Source of the DNA: Parus major
Taxonomy: Eukaryota; Chordata; Aves; Passeriformes; Paridae
Assembly (NCBI RefSeq): GCF_001522545.3
Contig: NC_031783.1
Span: 6,349,433 to 6,413,432 of the forward strand
Reading direction: 5' to 3'
DNA length: 64,000 bases
Below, one piece after another: positions 11,880-25,140 of the stretch (within the stretch, counting starts at the first letter, position 1; each line of letters begins with the position of its first letter). Both the position numbers and the translations under genes were made by a program. Under the pieces are notes generated by a model. That model made no database searches, was not told the origin of the DNA, and worked only from the letters and a program-made list of their open reading frames with translations.

Positions 11880-13150
11880 CTTCCAGCACCGCCCGCCGGA
11901 GCTGCCCGGGCACACCGAAGGCACGGCGCACGGGCACCTTCCCTGGCCTGGAGGAATGACCGCGCACCTGTTAGCGCGGAAAGCCCCAAAACCTCGTCCC
12001 GGGGGGACGCGGGCAGAGGACGGGCCCCGGCCAGCCACTGTCAGCGCTCTCCAGGGTTTGTTCCAGTCACGGCGCAACAGGAGAGCTTTTAACCCGCCGG
12101 TTGTGCTGCCCCGGCGCGCCGCGCCCGCCCGCCGCCTTTGTTCGCGCCGAGCGGCTCCGGCAGTCGGGGAGAGCTCTCGGGGGGGCCCGGCCCGGCCGCG
12201 GCTCCGGCGGGACCGACAGCGGCCACGGCCGGGAGGACATACGACCCTCCGCGGGAGGGGCGCGGCGACGCCGCGGCTCCACCTCGGCGGGGAGCGGCGG
12301 CCCCGAGGCGTGGGAAGGGACGGGCGGGACCGGCTCCCCGCGCCCGGAGCGGGACGAACGGCAACGGGGCCGGCCACGTCTGGGCAGTCCTTCCTCGGGC
12401 AGAGGGTGCCACGGGGGCACCGGGATGCTGTGTGTCTGTCCCTCCCCCCGCCCGTACCTGCTGTGAGGCCGCGGGAGCGCAGCGGGAGGCGGGGCCGGCG
12501 GGACAGGCGCGACAGCGGCGACGGCGATAACGACACCGAGAGCGGCGGCAGCGCCTCCTCCGCGCCGCCCGCGAAGCGCCGCCGCCCCCGCGCGCCCCCT
12601 GCTGCCGGGAGGCCGCGGGCACAGCCCGGGGGCGGCCTGAGCCGAGCGCGAGCAGCGCGGGCTTCCCATTGGCTCGCCACGATTGTTTTGGGAACCGGTG
12701 CTTCTGATTGGGGGCGGCTGGGAAGCTCTTAGCTGCTGATTGGTTAGCTGTATGTGGCCCCGCCCCCGCGCACCGTTCCCTTCAGAGGGCCGCAGCCCGC
12801 CCCGACCGGTCCATGGCGTTGTGCGGGTGGTGCTCTGTGGGTGCTTGTACAGGCACCGGTACGACCGAGCCCGGGGTCGCCACCACCCGGAGTCGCCGCT
12901 CCGGGCAGCGGAATGCTGCAGCCCTTTAAGGCTCCGGTTGATTCTCCCGGAAGCCGCCTGACGAGAGCAGCTCCCGGGATTTCTTCCGTCCAGTGACGTC
13001 ACTCCTGGCCTCGGGGGCGCTGCGCGTGCGCCTGGCGTCGTACGCGCTTCCCGCTGCCCTGAGGGTGGTGAGGTGGTGGTGCTGCGCTTCGCCGAGCGGA
13101 GCGGGTGTGAGCTCCATAGCTTGGTGTCACCTGGGATTTGTGAACGCACA
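11880..13150 (-). promoter_or_regulatory. ZC3H7A: CpG-island promoter of ZC3H7A, possibly bidirectional
   Basis: About 1.27 kb of dense CpG in an AT-rich background. Three ATTGG boxes on the plus strand (12668-12672, 12707-12711, 12739-12743) read as CCAAT on the minus strand, spaced 39 and 32 bp as in NF-Y arrays. GC boxes are at 12711-12717 and 12758-12767. These lie just upstream of a minus-strand donor at 12457, as expected for minus-strand initiation near 12.6 kb. A second cluster has a full palindromic CRE TGACGTCA (12994-13001) and an NRF1-like TGCGCGTGCGCC (13021-13032), which could serve a divergent transcript. Confidence 0.8.
12458..12650 (-). other. ZC3H7A: Probable noncoding first exon of ZC3H7A
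   Basis: A strong minus-strand donor CACAGCAG|GTACGGG at the 12458/12457 boundary follows about 190 nt of GC-rich sequence below the CCAAT array. The right-hand boundary (transcription start) is a guess from the CCAAT spacing. No conserved coding potential is claimed. Confidence 0.5.
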
Positions 13151-13500
13151 CAATAAAAATGCCTTTACCCGGTAAAAGCCCCTGAGTGCGCACGAGGCCC
13201 AAGGGGCGCTGTGCCGTCGTTCCTTTAAGCGATGGCCGCGGTCAGTCTGACCAGCGGCAGGTCAGGCGGGGACGCCTTCCCTGGGCCGGGCAGATGGAAC
13301 ACACGCCCTGCCCACGGAACGGCCGGATTGGAGCTCTTTTCAATGCTCTCTCAAATGAGAGGAATTGGGTTTTCCCCGTCGGACTGGACATAATTGCCTT
13401 CTCGTAGTATAATGAACATGGTGAAGGGTCTGGAGGGGAAGCCGTTTGTGGAGTACCTTTTGTGTTACTACCTCATTGTACCTCATGCCTTTTGTGGTAT

Positions 13501-13878
13501 GAGGTCACTTGGGTTGATCAGCCTGGAGGAGACTGAAGTCAGACACTGTGGTCTTGGAGCTTCCTCATGAGGGCCAGTGGAGGGGCAGACACTGATCTCT
13601 GCTCTGGTGACTAGTGATGGGACTTGGGAATGGCTGAAGTTGTGTCAGGAGACGTATGGGTTGGATATAAGGAAAAGATTCTTCCCCAGAGGGTGGTTGG
13701 GCACTGAAGAGGCTCCCCAAGGAAGTGATCACAACACAGCCTGACAGAGCTCAAGGAATCTTTGGACACAGCTTTCAGGCACATGGTGAGATTTGTGGGA
13801 CTGTCCTGTGTAGGACCAGGAGCTGGACTCAGTCATTGTGGGTCCTTTACAACTAAGGATTTTCTAATTCTGTTTCCG
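13501..13878 (+). mobile_element. CR1 LINE fragment (3' end)
   Basis: Typical CR1 3'-region phrases in order: GGGGCAGACACTGATCTC, TTGGATATAAGGAAAAG, GAGGGTGGTTGGGCACTG, CCTGACAGAGCTCAAG, then GGGTCCTTTACAACTAAG near the 3' end. No open reverse transcriptase frame remains. The copy sits just past the CpG island. Confidence 0.9.
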
Positions 13879-16800
13879 TTTTTTTCAGCAACATTAGTGA
13901 TGGCAATTTCAGTATTGCAGCTTACCAGTCTTGCACAGATGCCCCCACAAATACTGTGGTAACTGATGTGATCTGTATGGTAGGACTGCATAAAGAAATC
14001 TTTATAAGTTCTAACCAGTATAGTATGAGGATTTAACTACTACTAATCAAGACAGGAAAGAATGCATCCAATTAGTAGTTTATCAGGTGAAGTTATGCTG
14101 ATGGAAAGTTCCTTGACCTGGTGAGGCCTAAAACATTAATTATTAATAAATTAATGTATTAAACATTGTTCCAGTCGAATTACATTAGAGGGGCTGTGTC
14201 TAAATTGTTGAAGCTTTGCCTTGAGGCTTTTCTCAGCTCCAAAGAGTGAATTGCCTCCTGCTGATCTCAGCTCTGTTATTCTTGAGACTAAGTGCGACAA
14301 TTCAATCACAGAAGTCAGTTTTTAAATAGTCAGTGTTTAAGTGTATAGCACGGCATTTAACGGATCCCTAAGAGTCATGGTGAAATTGGACTTTTGCTTA
14401 CTGCAGGATCTAAAGGGACATGAGAGAAAACAGAAAAAAAGATCATGCATAGAACAACAGTTACACCCATGGATCATAAACCATGAAATAGACCATAAAA
14501 ATGGTAAGAAAGCTTATCCAATTCCAAATTACAATTATTTGAACACAAAGCCTCCTAAGAAAGCAAGCACTATGATCATTCTCATTCAGAACAAACCACT
14601 GCTGAGGTAAAACCTTTTGGCTGGTAGTAATGAGTGAAAATACTAATCTTAGCTGTTAATCCTTTTGATTTATAGGTATTACATAAATCATGCCACTGAT
14701 TTTTCCAAGCCTGCTGATAGGATTTGTTGCATACTGTTCACCTGGAGAGAATGGCCTGTTGGGAATTCCTGACTATTTTTGGGAATACTTCAGACTGCAA
14801 ATGTGAGCTTGAAAGTCACATCAGGTAAAGTTAAATTACTAAAATGTCTATATAAGTATGCTGCCTTTCAAATTGTTAGAAGACAAAATAAATTTTGGGT
14901 TACAGTTAGGCGGTTATTGAACATGTTCCTGACTTTGAAAGTTACATTCCTATAAAATCTATAATAAATTTATTAAACGAAGCAAGCAAAGGGACTTCTT
15001 TTTAACTCTAAACAAACTTTTGGAGAGGAGACAAAACCAGACTGACTTTTTATAATTCAAGTATTATAAAGTAAATTGTTTTGGAACCCGTATTTATTAT
15101 GTGCTCACTGATCAAGAGGATTACATGGGTGTGAATGATAGTTCCAGATGAGTGGAAGACAACTAAGTTTTTCCAGTGTATTCTTTAATCTGCAGCATCT
15201 GAAGTCCTTATCATGCAGCACTTTCTGACATGAGGATTACAGTTTGCTGGAATTTCTGATGTAAGTTATTTATGTGTGGAGATAATTCAAGGAATGTACT
15301 CCCTTCAAAACACTATTGATTTTGCTGTTTCAATTAGAATAAAGTTCTTGATCTTTCCCAGGCTCAGAATTACATAATAAATATATGGATGGTGGCATTA
15401 CTCTCTTTCTTCAAACAATGGTTATGGAATATATGGTTATTCCAGCTCTGCATGTGTCATGGGAAGGAAAAAATCTCCTTGAATAATTAAACCAGCAAAT
15501 TTCCATTTTTTTTCTTTAAACATCTATAAAAAGAGTCAGTAGTGATCAGACATGAATTTACATTATAGCTGCTACCCAAGGAAATACTCCACAACAAAGA
15601 ATGTATACAGTCTATAAAATTTCACCAAGACAGAGCTTTATACAAAACAGAGAGTGTGAAAAGGAAAACCCCTTTGCTGAAATCATACTTGGGGGTATTG
15701 ACCTGAATTAACTAAACTGACATACTTAAACCATATTAGGACTTTATGAGAAGAGAAATCTGCAAAATTAAACTGAACTAAATTAGAGCATGAATGATTC
15801 CCTTCCAAAGGTGACTTAGCCAAAATGCTGCTGTTTAGTCAAAGTAATCATGTGTAAATTAAATATAGTCTAGTGTAATGCATTCTAAAAGTCAATTTGC
15901 TGCCACCACTTGACACAGCTCTTTTGCTTAGGATGCCCAGAGGTAAGTGAGCATTTCTCTGGCCAGAACAGGAAGATCTATGGTACATTCTTGTAGCTTG
16001 ACAGCATATGGAAGAGGACTCTTGCTAAAGGTATTGCCAGTATTAGATTTTACTTCTGCTTTTTGGTTGGCAGTGATGGATTCTTAGTATGTCTGTCATA
16101 AAAAAATTGATTATTGCATGCCAGTTATGCTTTTTTTGGTATATTATTTTTTCTCTCATGTGCATACCATGCTTTTGAAAACCCTGACCCACTGCATCAC
16201 TGAAGCAGCAACAGCTTTTCCTTTTTAAATGCTAATGAAATTCTACATTGTAATTTCCAGCAGTTACCAGTCAAGTTATGGATTTGAGCCATGAAAATAG
16301 GATGACTTTTACTTTAGCAGAAACTACATCAGTCTGCATAGTTTTTTTAATCCATGCAAGACAAAATATCCTATAGCAGACGACACTTACCTGTGTATGA
16401 ATGAAGAGGTTAGGGTGTTTTTTTCTTACTTTTTTGCTTCTTCTTTCTTAAACATCTGTATATAATAACTTGGTTACCCTTAGACTTGAGCTAAACAGTG
16501 TATCAGTATCTTCCAGCTATGCAAAATGGGATGTTACAGATCTGTGTTTGTTACTTGTCAGTCTAACAAGCATTGAGGTTCAGTTGCTTTTTGCATACCA
16601 TTCATGCCCTGGCAGAGACGTGATTTCTGCTATCGCTGGGACATTGACCGTGGTGGAGGGGGAGCAGAGTATTTGACAACAGCTACAATGCAAGTTAAAC
16701 TGTAACTTTTGTGGTATGAGCCTGAGGTTACCGATGGCCTTTTAGTTTCCTTGGGAAACTATTTGACATTTTTAAAATTAAATTTTTTTGCATGTTAAAA

Positions 16801-16880
16801 TTTTGTTGAAATTGGTGGAAGGCAGTGAAACACTTGTAGGTTTTTTACAACAGATAATATCTTGGATTGATTTCAATATA
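13879..16880. other. Intergenic, no gene seen
   Basis: AT-rich sequence with no conserved reading frame. A small imperfect palindrome, ACATTAAT/ATTAATGT at 14133-14157, is the only structure noticed. The 89-codon ORF at 14341-14610 is low-complexity Lys/Asn/Pro and looks like chance. Confidence 0.5.
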
Positions 16881-16894
16881 TCTATTGTAATCCG

Positions 16895-17055
16895 AGGCAA
16901 AAATTAACCCCCCGTAAGCAGCCACTCCTCCGTACTGCCTCGCCATGGATTATCTCACTGGGCCCAAGGGGAATTTCGCTGCCACGGGCCAGCAGGGGGG
17001 GCGAGTCCCTCCCGGGGTGTGTCTGACCCGGCCCACGACAGGTGAGGAGCAACCA
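16895..17055. other. Unexplained GC/CpG-rich islet
   Basis: About 160 bp with many CpGs and G/C runs (CCCCCCGT, GGGGGGGCGAG, CCCGGGG) inside AT-rich DNA. On the plus strand an ATG at 16945 opens a frame that reaches ACGACAG|GTGAGG, a consensus-like 5' splice site at 17041. A poly-A-rich stretch follows at 17101-17119. I could not match it to rRNA, snRNA, CR1 or a known exon. Confidence 0.45.
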
Positions 17056-17059
17056 TTCC

Positions 17060-20000
17060 TCTGTGTTGGAAGGTGCAATGTTAAAAAGCATTGCTTGAAT
17101 TTAAAAAAAATAAAAAACAAGTCAAGCCGTTTCAGTGCAGTGTTTGAGCACACAGAAAGCAGACATACTAAGGAGGGCTAAGCTGGAATGTGAATGCCAG
17201 CCACCATCAGGAGCTTTAGCTTCAGGCCTCAGGATAGCCTCAGAGGAGAGTCATGAGTAAAATATGTTGCATTGTAACAAAGTCATGGATGACTGCTCTA
17301 ATGAGGATGTGAGCAGAAAAAACACAGCCATTTTTCAAATGGGTGACTGGTTAGAGATCTTCTGTTAGCCAGAAATAAAACAAAAAGGGTGTGAGGTACT
17401 TCCAGTCTCTGTGTTTAACCTTCTCTAAAGGGTTATAATGGGCTGGTGGGAGATGGATCCAGGTTGTTTTGTTTTTTTTTTTTCCCAGCTAAATTTACTC
17501 CTGGAGGTATCTTAAGTTATTCCAACCTTTCAGTATGTTTGGCAATAAATCAAACTGTACCATCTCACTTTAGCAGGGGGGAGGATAAGAGACAGAATCA
17601 TTTGGCTGTGGGTGGTGTTGCAGCATAGACTGTCTCCTGATGGTGATACACACCCTTAGACAGGAAGAGTGGCAAAACTGAAACCATTCCTGAAAATGTC
17701 TCTACAGCAAATACCCAAACCTTCTCTTCTAGCACACTGTTCTAATAATACAGTAGTTAATATTTTACTAATTGCAATCAAGGTGCCTAGCTAAGATAGC
17801 TTTCCTAAGCATTAGTTGTCCAAAGTATGTAAAAATTTGCAAATAAAGCTTGTTGCTGGACTACAAAATTCAAGATTCATTTGCAGATCCACGAACACAC
17901 AGAACTTTGAAAATGTGGTTTAAAAATTAAATGGAGGATTCTGTACTATTTCAAACAAAGAATAGTAAAGAGTAAATAAATTTGAGAGGCTGATTCAAAT
18001 AAAAGTTCTGTTCTGCAGGCTCTTAATAGATAAAATTCAGTTTTCCACCTTATGAGCCTTGATGCTGCATACTCTTTAAGATCTGTAAATCTTGTAAGGT
18101 GCTTTTTTATTTACTTAAGAGAGTCATACCTTTGTAAAATTACTTACAATTGGAGAAGTGTAACTGTGTGGACAAAAAGGCTGTATTTCAATAGGAATCA
18201 TATATACATACTTCAATTCTTGATTTAACAACAACTTATTTATCCTAGCTGATTATAAGTAATGAGCAGTCAGGAGTTCAGATCTGTGGGCCATTCTAAC
18301 TTCATGTCTAGTGAGATAAGGACCCTTTCTGAAAGTGCAGGATAAGCACATAATGAAGTTTTTAGTTTGTCAACTATTCTTTCAGAGACATTTCTCATTT
18401 TGTTTATATTATGCTAGTCTTTCAGTTTCTCTAAAAAAAAACAAGCTAGAACTTTTCCTACCTTTAAAAATAATCCTTTTTTCCTTGATATTTATTATAG
18501 TTATGAATGATTAAATGTAGCAATCTATGTCCTATACTATTTGATTATTTTATTCTATTCCCTTTTCTCAGAAGTGCTTTCTCATTTGTATGTAATAAAC
18601 AGGCTTTGGAGATTAAGGTGAGGAAAATTACACCTATTTTCTGACCTGTTTGCTAATATAATATTTACATCACTGTTGTAACTAGCTAACCCATTATCAT
18701 GAGCTTCAGCTGTTTACATCACATCTCAATTTTATCATTTGCTTTTCTGTAACTGTGGCTGTACTGTCTAATTTAGCAATATAAGGTGTGTCTGATTACT
18801 TCCTTTGGAAGACAGAGACTGTCACTGCATCTACTGCTAGCATGGAACTCAGGAAGTGTTTTATTCAACGCATAATTCTCATTGTATCTGTACTTTAGAG
18901 CTATGTTTCAGTTACCTTCAATATCTTGATTTTTCACCTGACGTTGTCCATATTTGCTTTGCTTTCTATTTAGAGGTCAACTACCACAGGTCTTTAATGC
19001 TAGAGAACTCTGCTATAACTGGAAAGATGTAACAGGGATAAAGTGAATTGATCACTTTTCTGTCACAGGTTATATATGAGATTTAAATCTGCCCATAAGG
19101 AAAATGGGGGAGGGGGAAACAATGGTTTGTTGTCTAATCCAGTTAAAGAATGGTGTTTTGCCAAGTAACACAGCAGAACTGAGGAATACCTCTCCACAGG
19201 GAGTTTCCTGCCAGAATAAACCTTCCTTTGTTTTTTAGCTTTGCCAAGATCTTGAAGATCTCAATCTCTTGGTAATGTCAAAGTCAAATTAGAGTGCCTT
19301 TTAGGAGCATTTATTTAGTACAAGCTGTCCAAGAGACAGCAGAGAGGAAGGTGCTGCCGGCTTTGCACATGCTCATGCCTGTGTGCAAGCAGACTTGTCC
19401 AAATGAAGCCCTTTCAATAAAGCAAATGTTGTGTAGCTGTCAAATGGTCAGCCTCAATGCACATTTCAGGGGTTAACTTTGGAATAGATTTAGTCTGAAC
19501 ACACGGATTGAATCTCATGGTTGGAGCACACCTTCCTGTCTTATTCCCCAAAGGAGCCCCATGCTCTGAGACAGCTCTATCAAATGAACCGAAGCACAGT
19601 GCATAGGGACAATCAGTTTGGCTCAGTTTTGAGCCACAATGAAATGCTAAGTCACACACTTGGTGAGTTAGATTGCTCTGAGCAAGAATGATGGCTCTGA
19701 AGCAAGTTTTGCAGGAGACTGCTAGAGGTTGCTTACAATCCTCTTGAAGCTGGCAATCAGATTATCCTTTTCGTAGGTGAGCTAAGTAGGTTAAACATCT
19801 TCAAAGCCTCTAAACTGTTTCTCTCATATCCTGAAAGCTATTAACACATCAGCACTGAGTCTGCTTCTCTCCAGTCTTAGGTCAAAGGGGCTAAATGTTA
19901 CACCACTGTGCCTTGCTTAACCATATCCTTGTGGCTAAAACAGAAATTCCCCAATGATCATATTGGCTCTTATGAATTCTCAACTCTCTCCATGTACTAT

Positions 20001-20930
20001 GGAGGAAGCTCAGGCCCTCTATAGACAATGCCACCACGATGCACAGTTATAAACCAATACCCTAATTCCTGCAAACAGGATAACCATTTATTCATCAGCT
20101 TATCTTAACTGTTGTACTGATTCCAAAAGGTCAAGGAGTCGTCCAAAATCCAGGTTTATGAGCACAAGTAAAAATGGCAAGGTATCTTCAAGCTGTCTGA
20201 GTATAAGAATGTAATTCTAAAACTAAATTCTTTATCTTCACCTCTGACACTTTGCAAGCAATTGGAGTTTCAAGTCCCCAACAGTAATGTTTGCTTTTCT
20301 TTTTCTATCATTCTGCTTCATGTTGCAGAAAATACTGAAAAAAAATTTAATAATGTCTCCTGAAATGTAGTGAAACAAAAGCTATGTTACAAAAATAACA
20401 TTTTTATCATTTTTATATATACACTGATTAATTCTGAATTTAAGTAAAACTTTAATAAGTAGTGACCAGACTTGACTAGGGTCTTTCAAAGAAAATACCT
20501 CTGCAGAAACACAAGGAGAACGAAATTAGCTGATGCTTTCAGTGTACTTCTGGTTTTATATTGCTGAGCATCAAACTGAGAAGAGCTTTTTTTTGTTTTC
20601 TTTACAATCATTACCAAAATACAGGATTTAAGATAAATTTTCTTCAAAGTCCAGGGGAGAAAAGAGTCTTCCCACCCTCCTAAAACACGCACACTTTTCC
20701 AGGTAAATTTTCTTGGTAGAATTCACCTTTCATTTCTTCCTGGCAATCTTCATTTCAATTCTTGACTTTTTTTGGGCAAGTAGTCTTTTAAAATATAAAA
20801 AGGGTAAAAAGCATTTTAATTTTTTTCTTTTGTCAAACTAGAAGGATTAGCATTTTAAAGAAGTCATACAAGTGGAGCAAGAAAGCATGAGAATTCTTTG
20901 ATTGCATCCCTAAAGCTTCCTGTGCTAGTG
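17060..20930. other. Intergenic, no gene seen
   Basis: AT-rich sequence with scattered short ORFs on both strands, none resembling a known family. No repeat was confidently recognised. Confidence 0.5.
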
Positions 20931-20934
20931 GAGT

Positions 20935-21020
20935 GTGTCCCTGCCTGTGTCAGAAGGGGTTGAAACAAGATAATTTTTAAGGTTCCTTCCAACCCAAACC
21001 ATTCCATGACCCTATGAATG
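20935..21020 (+). mobile_element. CR1 LINE 3'-end remnant
   Basis: A short remnant ending in the diagnostic CR1 tail: AAGGTTCCTTCCAACCCAAA followed by CCATTCCATGACCCTATGAA, a degenerate form of the terminal ATTCTATG repeats. Confidence 0.85.
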
Positions 21021-24000
21021 CTGCCATAGATACCCTAGGAAAGTATTTTCTATAAAGAACTGTGCATTGCATCCCTCTCCTACACTCAAACCAATATGAC
21101 CCTAAAATTATAAAATCTCAGGCTAAAATTGGTTTGCCATATAAGCAACACAATACTTGGAAATTAGTGATTTCTCAGAGACTTATGCTGAAGAAATTAA
21201 TGTATCTAAAAATAAGGTTAGCACATTTTCTTCTTCCTTGAAAGAGTCAGTATTCCCTAGTAAGCACACCGTTCAAGACTTTTGGGAAGCAAGTATGAAC
21301 TACCATTTTAGCTCTGCCTAATTTAGTTGTGCTGACATAACTGCAGCTGTCAGCTGGATTGGAAGCATCCCAGTGTATACAGATTACTCCTACAAACAGA
21401 CAATATCAGAAGTGATGAGAGTTCCATGACAGTGGACTAACAGACTAATACATATCCTTGGCTTTATGGAGTTCTAATTCTGAGGAATGGAAGAGAATCC
21501 AGAAGAACATGTAGTTTACAGTACTCATTACAAAGAATGGCACTGATAGAGCAGCAAGACCTTTCACACAGTCTTAGTCCACACAGCTATTGCAAGGTAG
21601 GACATAGATACATGAGGTAATGTTTTTAGGAAACAATTGCAATTGCAACAGAATTGCACTGCCATTAAGGTTGAAGTTGCTACAACAGGCAGTCCTGCTG
21701 TTTCTCATACTTCACTCTAATTCCTTTTTATATTTTTCACTTTTTACATTCTTTTAAAATCTGTTTTATAAGTCCATTTTTCAGTTTCTAACACCATAGG
21801 CTTTCACAAAATTCGACTTTGTGTGCTGTAAGACTCAAAACAAGCCTTGGATGGTTGAGGTTTTTACTTGAATGCTGCTCTCTCAAATGTGGCATCCCAC
21901 CCATTGGCTGCATACAAAAGAAGGTTTATAATTGACAGGAGAACTAACATTCTTCCAAACCTCAGTCTGGAAAATGTATAATTATACTAAAGCATTGTTA
22001 GAAGCCATTTTAAAAGGAAATGTTGCCTGCCTTCTGATGCTTTTCTATATTCGTATCTTCTGGGCATGTCAGCCTTTCTTTAAAACCACAGCATTGTTAT
22101 TCTTGACCAATAAGCAGTACTAGCAGACTTCAGCACAGAAAATGACAAGCAGCTGGGCTCTTCAGATTTGCAGCTTACCACTGACTTTGTAGAGAGCTTC
22201 AGTTATCCTGAGTCTCACTACTTAAATTTGTAAAATGGGACTTAGGCAGCTGTGATTATTTATTTACTTAAAAATATATATTTTCTTCTGTAAACTGCTG
22301 AATCTCAGACATTAAATAATTTTATACATTTTTGTTACCTTTTAGGTATGTACTAGTTTTACTGAGGTCAGAACCTAACCTGTAACAAATGCCATTTATA
22401 CTTTATTTTCTGAAGACTAAACCTTCTCTGACACTCAGTTGAAACATTTTAGTATTGAACTTACCACCATTCCTTCCTTTTCTGAAAGGTCCAAATTATT
22501 GCTTATAACAAATATTTCAATTAATAATCCCGTTTTACAGTAAGTCAACCAGTTTTAAACAAATCCTTCCCTAATTAGGTTGTCCTGTCTCTACTTCTGG
22601 TGCCTACTCCATTCAGCATTTTTCCAGACACAGGCCCCTTACAAGATGCTCTTCTGATAACAGAACAGGAAATTCTTTATCTTCTAATGTTGTGTGACTC
22701 CAAATTTAATTATATGCTTTAAGCAGGTAGAAAATACACCTTGCTCAAAGAGAAATTACTTGGGCTGGTACAAGAAATTTCAGGGCCTATGGCATACAAG
22801 TTAGATCAGATGATCTGACCTTCAGCTCCTTGAACAAATGAGAAGTGACTTAAGAAGCCAAAGATAAAAAGATGATGAGCAAAGGCCAGAACAAAGTGAT
22901 GAAACACAAAATTCAGACCAAAAATTTGAAAGCAGCAGCACAGCAGTAAGTAGTAACACTTGTTTTGAGGTCAGTCCTTCTCCAAGGGACTGTGATACTC
23001 AGTGTTCTCACATAGATTTCTAAGTCCAGTATTTCAAGTAAAATTAGGACTGCTGCATCTCCTCCTCTTCCTTTAACTTGCTGTCATAAGGATCATAAAA
23101 GGACCCACCTAATTCCAGTCCTTCCAGTTGTGCAGTAATCAGCTAACTATGCAGATTACAGAAAACTGAGGGGGGGATGCAATATATGTGCTATGGTAGA
23201 AAATGTTTCTCTCCTTATATGAAAGAAGTGATCATTTAGGGCTTGTGCATTCCTTCTCCTAGGAACAGGAATGAAAACATTACAGAGAATGAACTACTTT
23301 ACATTGCTTTATATTTGAATTCTACTTTATTGTATAAATATGAAAAACATGTTTGCATGCATCCATAGACAAACTATGTGTTGCTTCAACAAAAATAAAT
23401 AAAAGAAAAAGCCCAGCTGATGGGAAAAAAAGGGATTTTTGGCAGCATCTCTGCACACAATTATCCGTGAATGTCTGTGCATTTGGAAGAGTGATGTGCA
23501 GTGTTGGCCATTGGGTTTTTGATAAAAACTATACAGGTTTTTTTAGGTTTTTTTGGTTTTTTGTTTTTTTGTGGCTGTCAGAAAGAACCAATTTAAACAA
23601 AAATACAATCAAGTATTTTACAGAATAAAAATTAGGCCTGCTTATGTAATTAAGTTAACCCTCCATTCTAAATAAGACTTCAACACAAGTGAAGATTATC
23701 TGTCCCAGGCAAATCCTTCCTATGGATTACATGGAGCATAAACTAATAAGGGTTTATCTTCTTTCTGAGAGGGGAGATAACTAGAGGAACATTAAAACGT
23801 TAATGTGGCATTAAAGAATTGCAAACAGAATTAGGAAATTAGGTGGTTGTGAGTCTCACAGCAACATCAAATCACCATTAAGTTTCAATATGCAGATTCT
23901 ATGTGCAGACACACAGAATTCAGAGTACTCTGTGTATGCAGAGCACTCTGTGTATGCAGAGCTGTTTTGCTCTGTGAAGTAAAACTGCCAAGTATGCATA

Positions 24001-24942
24001 AGCTGTTTATTTCAAAAGATAATCTGAATATGGTCAGCGTAAAATTTTGCATGCACCATATTCTATTTTTGGGGTATCATAGTCACAAAAAGAAGCTAGA
24101 CAAAGTTTTTATCATTCATCATAATTTAGATGAAGATACTTTGGTGAAGTAACTGAGACATCATTAAAATGTGCTGGTTTACACCCTAAAAAGCTAAAAA
24201 TATATTTAGTATCTACCATCTGAAAGACTTTCATGAAGACTGCAATATGTCTATTTGGGAAAATGTCTATTTATTTAAAAGGCTAATCAGTGAAAGCTAT
24301 AACCTAGACTTGAAACTAGAAAGCTACTAAAGAAGGAGTCAGAGAAATGAACTGCTTTGCTTTGTTCCCAGTCACTTTTTTGACTACTGGCTCGAGATCA
24401 CCATTGGCTGGATGCTACATATATGTATTGTAGGATAAGCCCTCTGAAGAATCTAAATGCATTTAATAAGATTCACACCTCTAACAGCTGTAGATAAAAC
24501 TATTAATTTTAAAGCTTTACTGTGACTGGTTCCTCACTCCTTTTTTTCCTTTCTGCCTTGCACATCCTGATGCCAGTTAGCAAGGCCTGGTACACATAGT
24601 ACAGCAAACTCCCCCGTTCTACACAGTAAATGCAAAGAGAATGGTGGTTCCATCACTGCTGGTACAAATGGTAGTTCATGGCATTTGGTCTCTTCATTTT
24701 ATGATGGCATTTTATATGCAATTAAAATCTTTTCTCCTTTATATGTAGGAACAATAGTCTTCATACATGCTATTTTAAAGAATACAGCTCTACTTGTTTA
24801 GGATGGTATGAACTTTGTTAGTCACAGGATCTGTAGATAAGAGTTTTTCTAGATGGCTCAGAATGAAATTCTGTAAATATAGTATCACCATGAGGAATTT
24901 GTTTTATATTAAACCAAGGAAGCAATTTATGGATCAGGTCAG
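21021..24942. other. Intergenic, no gene seen
   Basis: AT-rich. The only local structures are a T/G-rich tract at 23535-23575 and a short tandem duplication around 23923-23961. ORFs are short and featureless. Confidence 0.5.
23923..23961. repeat. Short tandem duplication (two ~18-bp units)
   Basis: The unit ACTCTGTGTATGCAGAG occurs twice in tandem with minor changes. Too short and too few copies to be a satellite. Confidence 0.6.
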
Positions 24943-25140
24943 AGAATCACAGAATGGGTAAGGTTGGAGGGCACTGCAGTGGACCATGCAGCTAACTCCC
25001 CTGCTCAGGCAGGGTCATCCCAAAGCACATGGCACAGGATTGCAGCCAGCTGGTTCTGGAATATCTCCAGTGAGGGAAACTCTACAACCACTCTGGGCCA
25101 TCTGTTCTGGTGCTTGGTCATCCAATGATCATCCTCCTTG
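24943..25140 (-). mobile_element. CR1 LINE fragment
   Basis: In plus-strand reading it begins AGAATCACAGAATGGGTAAG, the reverse complement of the CR1 3' tail. Then come GTTGGAGGGCACTGCAG, CTCCCCTGCTCAGGCAGGG and TATCTCCAGTGAGGGAAACT. The element therefore lies on the minus strand. Confidence 0.88.

Noticed and set aside
12067..13149. 360-codon and 314-codon minus-strand ORFs and several plus-strand ORFs over the ZC3H7A CpG island
   Set aside because: Open in many frames on both strands at once, Arg/Ala/Pro/Gly-rich, no domain: an effect of GC-rich composition and scarce stop codons.
14133..14157. ACATTAAT/ATTAATGT palindrome
   Set aside because: Eight-bp arms in AT-rich DNA are expected by chance.
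16989..17003. CTCF core motif
   Set aside because: The G-run is two bases longer than the core allows, so it is only an approximate match; kept as a remark in the islet finding.
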